Shown here: positions 54,621 through 64,000 of the stretch, piece after piece | How the letters are laid out: each line of letters begins with the position of its first letter | Numbering within the stretch: position 1 is the stretch's first letter | Assembly: GCF_020536995.1 (NCBI RefSeq) | Contig: NC_068359.1 | Location: 72,480,115-72,544,114, forward strand | Origin: Dreissena polymorpha | Taxonomy: Eukaryota > Mollusca > Bivalvia > Myida > Dreissenidae | Reading direction: 5' to 3' | Length of the DNA: 64,000 bases | Program-made: the position numbers and the translations under genes | The notes under the pieces: model-generated | The model's input: only the letters and a program-made list of their open reading frames with translations | Told to the model about the DNA's origin: nothing | Database searches by the model: none

Positions 54621-56137
54621 ATGTGTTATCCATGCTGTCGTTATACTCTGGCAAGGCTCCTCAATCTATCGCGAGGGACACTCATTATTGCCCGCAAGCT
54701 TTAGAACCTGACGTGGGTCGATGCGTATGCGAGTCCGAGGACGCGATGGCATTTGATAAGGCTACCAACCGGTTGATAACACGCATTGTTCAAATTGTTA
54801 GGTTTAAGTCTGCTAGGGCTGGGGTGGGAAGGCGACTTCTCTTGTACTCAGACAAGAGGAACGGTCACAAGTCCGTAAAAACGCCGAGTGACACCACTAG
54901 CTTGCAAACGTACAAAGCAAAAAACTTTCAAACTTGAATTTGAGGTAAAATGATAAAAAAAACTATATGAATGACTAACCGATATAAGATATTTTCCATA
55001 TGGCAACAAACTATGCTACTCAATGTTGCGTTGAACATTAATTGCGCCTTACGAACTATTCGTGTTGAGACTTACATTGAGTGACTCGTAAACGTAAAGC
55101 AGTTACTCGCTTTTGACTGCATACACATTTTGTACAACGGTTCGTTATTGGTATAACTTGTCTTTCAATGAGACACATTAGCACAAACGTTCAACAGTAT
55201 TTAGGCTTTATATTGCGCTTGTAGAATATACGAACAAAACACACTATATAATCTACAATCGATCGCATAGTTAGCTACTTGAGTTGATATTGACAAGCGC
55301 TGGTCAATCATCTCGTTTGTAAGCTTTCGAGTGTACACAGTAGTTTGCAGTTTTGTTTCACACATAATACAAAATATGGATGAAAAAAATCTATATACAT
55401 AACAGTTTGCGATATTAACTACTTTTGCCTCTTGGCCAAATCTACACTCGATCGCATAGTTTGCTACCTAGGTTGATATTAACAAGCGCTGTTTGAAAAG
55501 CAGTATTACTTCAATGCTATGGTTTGGTTGTAAGATAAAATACTAGTATATGATGCATTGATGTAACAGATATGTAGGCACATTCGTATAGTAGAAGAAA
55601 ATTCTCAGCAGCAGCTGGTCTGCAAACACTACAATGCGATTTTGCAGTTTGATACGAACGTGTTTTGTTCACGTGAAGTTGAAATGAAAATCTGTCGTGT
55701 CTGATCAATGAAATATATTTGATAAAATAACACAGTTGAAAGGCAGTAACATATCTAAGGTTGTGCTATGTTACAGCTCCACAAATAGTTATTCGTCTTG
55801 CAAGATACTGGAACAGATGTCCACATGTTATTGTATATAATCTGATTTAGGATATTTTGAGAAATTATGCAACAGAACATTTCTGCAAGATGTGAAAAAA
55901 ATATCTATTTAAATGGGATTTCTGAGGTTTAGCCATCGCCGAAAGGCCAATGTTTCTTCGTTAATGCATGGCAAAAGTAAAGGCTATATTGTTTGCTAGT
56001 ATGCTAGTCCGTATTGCATATTGCAAGGTGGTAAAGCGGCTCTTTTCATTTCGCTGTGAAAAGAACGGTCACAAGCCCGTACAAACGCTGAGTGACACCT
56101 CTTGATCATGTAGCTTGTATGAAACGTGTTTATACAA
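54621..56137. repeat. Low-copy duplicated phrases, no gene
   Basis: 'GAACGGTCACAAG(T/C)CCGTA' with 'GAGTGACACC' occurs near 54859 and 56065. 'CGATCGCATAGTT(A/T)GCTAC' with 'TTGATATT(G/A)ACAAGCGCTG' occurs near 55260 and 55450. The 104-codon frame at 54623-54937 covers the first of these and has no recognisable domain. Confidence 0.5.
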
Positions 56138-56210
56138 CCACAGTAGTTCAAAGCAGAACGCTTTTCCTTCTTCGAGGGAGAAGAAATCTGGGTGCAAGTC
56201 CCGGCTTTGG
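56138..56210 (+). repeat. tRNA-like sequence, third family member
   Basis: It has a D-arm-like GTTCAAAGCAGAAC, a GAAGAA/TTCTTC arm, a B-box-like GGGTGCAAGTCCC and the 3' end GGCTTTGG shared with 33073-33150. It is not a canonical tRNA. Confidence 0.5.
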
Positions 56211-57895
56211 TTATAACACGAATACTACTCGCTGCTCAATAGCAATATTCATACTCTTAGACAGTCAAGTTAATCGCGGGACCAAATGCCCATAGGTTCG
56301 ATTTTGACTTGCTACACTCATGATAAAAATGAACCAACACATTGACATTGAGTACGTGATTAAAATGTACCAGCAATTTTTCGCTAATCGGTATGTAGTA
56401 AAACTATTTGACAAATCTACGTTATAACTAGCACAGTTAAAATTTACCGTTTGAACATTCGCTGATAATAGGCATGCAATAACAATCCAACGCTGAAATG
56501 ACTCACACTCCTACGCAATTAATTTTTTCGCGGGACCAAATACCCATAGGCTCGATTTCGAGTTGCTATAGCTACACAGTCCTTTTCAGTTTATTGGATG
56601 ATGTAAGATATGTTTCATAACCAGGATGGAAGAAAACGTGACTTTATGGGGTTCACAAATGGATGTTAATGGATGTAAACACAATAGTTAGTGGTGCTTT
56701 TTTAAATAGCTTTTTAAAACAATTTTGTTTTGAATTTTAATTAGTGCATAAAAACAGTTTTGATGCGGCTTATGGCAATTTAAAAAACATCAGAATTACT
56801 TTATGTACAGCAAGTCATATACACGGTTATGCTGCTCGTAACGTGAAATTTTGGCACCGATTTCAGACGTATTCAATAATTAATTTTTAAATATTAAGAT
56901 ATTGGCGCATACTGCCAGAAACACTGTTTAAATGCGCTAAAGATGTTTGCAAACATATTTCAATAACTTGAGATATTCACAAAATTAACGTTCTTAACGG
57001 TGTTTCCATTCTGTCCCCAGCCCATGTGTAAACCCCGTTGATCCTGTACCCTGATAACGAATCCATGCTTTGTCCATGTAATCGAATAAAGTTTTAACTT
57101 ACCTTAAGTTGTAAAAAACGTCTCGAATATTTATTAAATCAAATTGATATAATTTAGGTCGCCCAATAAGTATTTCGAAAAGGGCTTTATTATAATGTCT
57201 TTAATTCAGAACTATTGTTACACAAATTATACTTATAAACAGGCTGTGATGCTCAAAGTGTGGGTGTTTTGGAAATAAAAAAAACACTCTTGAGAGTTGT
57301 TAGATATATATGTTTTTATTAAAATTATTGCGTGTATTCATGCTCAATGTATTACGTTAACAGTAGCTATACTGTTGGTTTACGTCAGGGGGTGATAATG
57401 TATACTATGGTATTGTCCTCACAGAACAGATAATTGTTTTTCCAAAATCATATATTATTTAAATATTTCAATTTTGGGGCGGGATAAAATAAAAAAATGA
57501 TCAAACACAAACCGATAAAAACATGTATGTGGGTGTGTGTGTGTGTGTGGGGGGGGGGGGGGTATTGGACACAAGCCGTAGTCACATTAATGGCAAGTTA
57601 ACAATAAAGACTCGAACATGATTATAATCGTTTATTTTTCTTACTTCTACATACTTTATACTTGATAACATCAATCATCATGATACCAATACGGAAAAGA
57701 TAATACACGCGTAACATACGTAATGTTACATGATACTCAAAACAAATAATACACAAGATAAGTATTGATGCATCAAAGGGCGTCGGGAATTTTAGTGTAA
57801 AAGGCACTCAATGAAGTTACATGGAACGATTTTTTTCTACTGTAAATATTCAAATATTGGCCGATTATTTTCAACAAATAGAAATAGATACTGGT
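56211..57895. other. No gene recognised; simple repeats
   Basis: The phrase 'TCGCGGGACCAAAT(G/A)CCCATAGG' occurs twice (about 56274 and 56528). A (GT)n-(G)n tract lies at about 57535-57562. Otherwise AT-rich without supported features. Confidence 0.45.
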
Positions 57896-58008
57896 ATAAC
57901 CATTATCTATGATTTTGTGTTATAACCCCCAAATAACAATTGTCTATAATGTTGTGTTATAACCCCCAAATAACCATTATCTAATTTTGTGTTGTAACCC
58001 CCAAATAT
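57896..58008 (-). repeat. 37-38 bp tandem repeat, three copies
   Basis: The unit on the plus strand is TAACCATTATCTA...TTTTGTGTTATAACCCCCAAA. The repeat lies at the 3' end of a 92-codon minus-strand frame (57907-58185). Confidence 0.85.
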
Positions 58009-58185
58009 TGCATAGTTCATTTTATTTACATTGGTTTCCTTTTTTAATGGCATCCGTGTGCAGTTTTCATCAATGGAACAGAACTGTGTAGGTTTTAAAA
58101 AATCTGCTTTGTCTTGTAAGCGTAATTTCATATTTTTCTCAACTTCAAAGGGAGATGATTCTGAACTTATTCTTACGTTGCTCAT
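57907..58185 (-). CDS. Orphan frame, 92 aa, function unknown
   Basis: The first 55 residues (MSNVRISSESSPFEVEKNMK...) have normal, charged protein-like composition without low complexity; the rest is formed by the tandem repeat. No family, signal peptide or splice support is seen. It could be a small lineage-specific protein or chance. Confidence 0.25.
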   Translation of the reverse strand: MSNVRISSESSPFEVEKNMKLRLQDKADFLKPTQFCSIDENCTRMPLKKETNVNKMNYAIFGGYNTKLDNGYLGVITQHYRQLLFGGYNTKS

Positions 58186-58393
58186 TTACGATAGGGGTTG
58201 AGTACTCAATGATATGAAAACACTGTAAACGTTTTAATGTGTTTACGACCCCCCCCCCCCCCCATCCTCTCACACATATATTTCATGGGCATAATAAAAA
58301 CAAAAAATGGTTACAATAAAACAGCATATTTATTTAAACTAAAATGTCTACATCAAAACAAAAAGTTAACATAGAACACAAATAAACTAATTT

Positions 58394-58464
58394 GATTCTA
58401 CTGGGGCTCGAACCTTGGGCCTCTCACATGTGAAGCGAGCGTGTAACCACTACACTACGGAACC
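58394..58464 (-). tRNA. tRNA-Val(CAC)-like sequence, probably a pseudogene
   Basis: The minus strand reads GGTTCCGTAGTGTAGTGG (A box exactly as in animal tRNA-Val), an anticodon arm CTCGC/GTGAG with loop TTCACAT (anticodon CAC) and B box GGTTCGAGCCC. The T stem has two mismatched pairs and the acceptor stem one mismatch and two G-T pairs. It is more likely a decayed tRNA or SINE head than a working gene. Confidence 0.55.
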
Positions 58465-60828
<2,364 letters not shown>

Positions 60829-60963
60829 ATGATAACACACGACAGGGCTGGGCCGCACGTCTATACTCGGCCCCCTGCGGATATTGATTGGCACTCGGGC
60901 AAAGTGCCGAACAGCCGTGGGTCAATTATAGACGCCCGGTCCACCTCTGCCTTGTGTTATGGT
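60829..60963. repeat. Short imperfect inverted repeat (MITE-like)
   Basis: The first 34 bp (ATAACACACGACAGGG...) and the last 34 bp are inverted copies matching at about four fifths of positions, both ending in CGTCTATA. The interior is GC-rich compared with the surroundings. Confidence 0.5.
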
Positions 60964-61300
60964 CTTTATAGTATAGTATACTTATGTTTTATGATTTCGA
61001 CGTACACAAGTCAGCTTTGTATTGTTATCTTATTTTGAAGCATGAAAACTTTAAGAAAATATTCACAGAAAGTTCAATTACAGAGACGCAATGTATAAAC
61101 ACGAACATTGAAAAGATTAGTTGCAGATACTTATTACCGCATTATTTAATTAACAAACGGTATTTGAGTGCACATATTGTGTTTTTCCATAGAAAGTAAT
61201 TGTTGAATACACGCCACATCTTATTTCTACTAAAAGCAAACTACTGAGGTCAAACAAATTCCAATTAGACGTTAAGTATACACAAAAACACTTTGCATTT

Positions 61301-61570
61301 TCATAGAGAGAAGAATAATTGTAAAAACCATAACCAGGCGGAACACATAAAAAAGAGGCTTATACGGTGCGGTTCGTTTGAGGCGGCGCTATTTCCGTCT
61401 CCGACTACCATGACATTTTGGGTAGCCGCATTGTATTTCAGGGATGGATGGCTGGCATACAGCCGGCGTCGGAACATGCACTGGACGGGTCGGTAGTCGT
61501 CGGATAAGTCCATCGAAACGCCGCCGTCGCTTTTGTCGTTTTCGAAGATTGTTGTACGGAATTGTACCAA
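61301..61570 (-). CDS. Alpha-carbonic anhydrase, last coding exon, with GPI-type tail
   Basis: Acceptor TTTCTCCTAG precedes the exon, which starts LVQFRTTIFEND. The block LSDDYRPVQ...RRRLYAS is the family's C-terminal signature (vertebrate enzymes: NYRPVQPLNGR). About 55 residues follow, with small residues (NSAASNE), a short spacer and a hydrophobic end (LFFMCSAWLWFLQLFFSL) before TGA at 61301. This is the layout of a GPI-anchor signal as in CA IV, so the enzyme probably sits on the outer cell surface. Alpha-CAs hydrate CO2 to bicarbonate; in molluscs they serve shell formation, ion and acid-base transport. It joins the exon at 62677-62834 through a ~1.1-kb intron. Confidence 0.9.
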   Translation of the reverse strand: MVQFRTTIFENDKSDGGVSMDLSDDYRPVQCMFRRRLYASHPSLKYNAATQNVMVVGDGNSAASNEPHRISLFFMCSAWLWFLQLFFSL

Positions 61571-62405
61571 CTAGGAGAAACAAAATATTGTTGTTCTTTT
61601 AACGCATGTGTAATTGCTTATTATCAATTTATTGCTTTTTGACGATGAGAAGTATATGCTTAAATTGCAAAGAACTGTTTTGTTATGTTCATATCATCAA
61701 TATCATCAATCTAATGAAAAATGCTTAAATATGTGCTTCGCACAAGTGTCTGAGGAGCGATTCTGACAATCCTATAGTTTTCCGATCAGTGTCTTGCTGA
61801 AATGTTTTTTTAATAAAAGACTATAAATTGCTGTTATATACCATGAAAACACAATTTTCATTGAATTATCACTCAATGAATGGCATGTGTACGCTGTACA
61901 AAAATATTTATTGGCGAAATAAGTATTCATGTAGCATTCCTTTCATATAGATAGAACATAAGTCGATCTTTCTGCAATTGAGGTATTTTATTAGTTAAAA
62001 TATGCAGCGTTTAGGGGCTTTATTACAAAGTACATAAATAAAAGAAAGATAAAAACTACGTGTGCATTCAACCAAATCGGAAATCAGTATTGTTACTATG
62101 CATGTATAGAGGACAGTCAACGATACATCGTAAACATAATTTAAATCAGACACATTATTGATAATTATTTCGTTAAGCTAAGAATTCACGAAGCTAAGAA
62201 ACTATGATCTTTTTACACATGCTTTTGTCATAGAATATGGGAATATTGACATCACAGACACTTCACAAGGAAACAAAATCTCAATACCATCCAGAAGTGT
62301 TTTCTTTATGAAGAATTACAGATTGTATATGAGAGGTTCGAATGTTTCGTTCAAAATAGCGGTGGTACCTTGTTCAAGGGTGAACGAATGTTTATATTTA
62401 TAAAT

Positions 62406-62666
62406 GAGCCTTGTTCTGAGAAAACTGGACTTGGTGCATGTGCGTAAAGTGTCGTCCCAGATTAGCATGTGCAGTCCGCACAAGCTAATCAGAGACGACA
62501 CTTTCCGCCTAAACTTGATTTTCGGTAAGGAGGGACTTTCTTGAAACTAAAAATACCATAAAAGCGGAAAGTGTCGTCCCTGATTAGCCTGTGCGGACTG
62601 CATAGGCTAATCTGGGACGACACTTCACGCACAGGCATAATGCCCAGTTTTCTCAGAACGCGGCTC
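62406..62666. mobile_element. Palindromic AGTGTCGTCCC MITE, full copy, in CA intron
   Basis: Ends GAGCC..GTTCTGAGAAAACTGG and the inverted CCAGTTTTCTCAGAAC..GGCTC form 23-bp TIRs with two mismatches. Inside, 'AAAGTGTCGTCCC(T/A)GATTAG' occurs on both arms, so the whole 261 bp can fold back. It lies in the carbonic anhydrase intron, its right end 10 bp from the splice donor of the exon at 62677. Confidence 0.9.
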
Positions 62667-62676
62667 AAATATATAC

Positions 62677-62834
62677 CTGCTCTTCTGCTATCTCAATGGT
62701 TTCATTGAAAATGGTCCACGTGACACTTTCATAGCAAGGGGGCGTGGTCAGACTACCGACGTAGCGGTAGTAGTTGGCTAGACGGGCGGGCATCAGGTCT
62801 ATCATGGGGATGGAGTGTATCTGGACTTTCTCAT
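62677..62834 (-). CDS. Alpha-carbonic anhydrase, penultimate exon
   Basis: Minus-strand exon between acceptor TTTCTTTCAG and donor CAG|GTATAT. After two leading bases it encodes [18 protein letters not shown] and then [20 protein letters not shown], the classic alpha-CA block. Its first Thr corresponds to the gate-keeper Thr199 that orients the zinc-bound hydroxide, and Thr200 is present too. It ends in IEIAEEQ (vertebrates: PISVSSEQ). The frame continues into 61570. The zinc-binding histidines are coded further upstream, beyond the right end of the window; I found no further exon at 62.84-64.0 kb. Confidence 0.95.
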
Positions 62835-63180
62835 CTGAAAGAAAGAAGTATTACACCGCATTCTACGGTCACTATTCTAATAGTTCTTCAATTTTCAAGC
62901 GTTGTAAATCATAACAGAAATCAGCAAGACATTTAACTGTTCCTATTATATCATCAATCTAATAAAAATTGCTTGGATCGCCAATACATTAAACTGAACC
63001 AAATAAATTACCAATCTATTTGATATTAGTATATGGTTAGGATTTAGTATATGTACATGACCATAACTAGATCGAATGTGCCATATTCGTTCTGCAGCAG
63101 CACTAGTGAACAAATGCTAAAATTCAGAGATAGCGTCGATAATGCTAAAAAGGTCATATGACTCGAACTACGATAGAAAC
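62835..63180. other. Carbonic anhydrase intron sequence
   Basis: AT-rich sequence upstream (in gene direction) of the 62834 acceptor. No other exon is recognised. Confidence 0.5.
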
Positions 63181-63560
63181 ACTAGCAATCCCTCGCCATA
63201 GGCGGAGGGCTATTGTTTTGGCGTTGTCCGTCCGTCCGTCTTTTCGTCCGGCACTTTCGTGTCCGGAGCCTTATCTTGGAAGTGCTTTGGCGGATTTCAT
63301 TGAAACTTGGTATGAGTATATATATGGATAAGAGGATGATGCACGCCAAATGGCATTGTACACTATCGGATAATAACGGAGTTATGGCCCTTTGTATCTT
63401 GAAAAAATGCCTTTTTGTGTGTCCGGAGCCATATCTTGGAAGTGCTTTGACGGATTTCATTGGAAATTGGTGTCAGTATATATATATATATGGATAAGCG
63501 GATGATGCACGTTGGCGTTGTCCATCCGTCCAGAAAACTGTTGTATCCAGAAGTATAATG
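63181..63560 (+). repeat. GTCCGTCCGTC dispersed repeat, bivalve type
   Basis: It starts CCCTCGCCATAGGCGGAGGG and has GTCCGTCCGTCCGTC and a duplicated ~160-bp module with 'TATCTTGGAAGTGCTTTG' and 'CGGATTTCATTG'. It ends with GGCGGGGGATAT at about 63550. It is the same broad class as 14555-15240. Frames at 63182-63460 and 63213-63497 are part of it. Confidence 0.65.
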
Positions 63561-63721
63561 GCGGGGGATATCAATTCAACGAATTTGCTTTTTATAGATA
63601 GTTTAAGGCTACTTTAAAATTTTCGACTCTTTAAAAGTCTTTCTTTGTGGTGTTAAAAATTCAAAATCACGAATGTTATAAACAACTTATTTGACTATAA
63701 GGCGTTCATTGAACAAGAATT

Positions 63722-63984
63722 TGAGTCGCTTTCTGAGAAAACTGGGGATAATGCATGTGCGTAAAGTGTCGTCCCAGATTAGCCTGTGCAGTCCGCACAT
63801 GCTAATCAGGGACGACATTTTCCGCTTTTATGGTATTTTTAGTTTCAAGGAAGTCCCTCCTTACCTAAAATCAAGTTTAGGCGGAAAGTGTCGTCCCTGA
63901 TTAGCCTGTGTGGATTGCACAGGCTAATCTGGGATGACTCTTCACGCATACGAATTAAGCCCAGTTTTCTCAGAACAAGACTCA
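63722..63984. mobile_element. Palindromic AGTGTCGTCCC MITE, second full copy
   Basis: It has the same TIRs (TGAGTC..TTCTGAGAAAACTGG and inverse) and the same palindromic core as 62406-62666. The internal 'AAAATACCATAAAAGCGGAAA' segment lies in reverse order relative to the other copy, as expected for a fold-back element inserted in the opposite direction. Confidence 0.9.
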
Positions 63985-64000
63985 TTTTAGACTTTCTAGG

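Noticed and set aside
54623-54937. 104-codon frame as a host protein
   Set aside because: No domain, no splice sites, and part of it is a phrase repeated near 56065.

Overview
The window looks like nuclear DNA of a bivalve mollusc, most likely a dreissenid (zebra or quagga mussel). It is AT-rich and mostly non-coding. It holds long CA and TA microsatellites, GTCCGTC-type repeats of the kind common in bivalve genomes, and palindromic 'AGTGTCGTCCC' MITEs that I recall as very abundant in Dreissena; I could not check this. The one clear host protein gene is at the right end: the last two coding exons of an alpha-carbonic anhydrase with a GPI-type tail (minus strand, 61301-62834).

Layout. 1-22.6 kb: gene-poor repeats. 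These include a MITE with a 6-bp target duplication (247-466), a fossil Polinton/adintovirus capsid fragment (4875-5843), diverged ~2-kb repeats (7.4-14.2 kb) and a 1.9-kb terminal-inverted-repeat element with a second one nested in it (17248-19150, 17761-18186). 22636-22735: a 100-N assembly gap. 22.74-36.43 kb: a compact island of TATA-driven, mostly intronless genes on both strands. It has a herpesvirus UL24-type nuclease, a BIR protein, two RING proteins, a small cysteine-rich protein, two related membrane-glycoprotein fossils, several unassigned genes and a Fanzor (eukaryotic TnpB) nuclease gene. The UL24 signature with BIR and RING genes points to a malacoherpesvirus-like integrated element. 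Its left third is decayed, while the rest looks largely whole. It is interrupted at about 31.7-33.85 kb by host-type repeats.

36.4-46.5 kb: a 380-400 bp satellite array, with one related monomer at 33.4-33.7 kb inside the viral island. It is split by a young LTR element that carries gag and protease and has near-identical 1.07-kb LTRs, next to an older LTR variant in the opposite orientation. 47.6-53.9 kb: the most unusual part, a plus-strand array of about 35 exon-like blocks (9-102 nt) separated by short introns with near-perfect GTAAGT/GTGAGT donors and polypyrimidine-CAG acceptors, ending at an AATAAA signal. Many 'exons' are 9-10 nt. Seven sit in a row as ~99-bp exon-plus-intron tandem units. 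No reading frame runs through it, so it looks like a heavily spliced non-coding RNA gene grown by tandem duplication, or a spliceable satellite.

54-64 kb: small repeats, tRNA-like sequences, a long CA tract, the carbonic anhydrase exons and two full MITEs, one ending 10 bp from the carbonic anhydrase splice donor. How the parts relate: in the viral island, UL24-type, RING and BIR genes form a typical DNA-virus host-manipulation set and share one promoter style, and the Fanzor gene belongs to the same promoter class. The satellite and the microexon array follow directly; whether they belong to the same large element is an open question.
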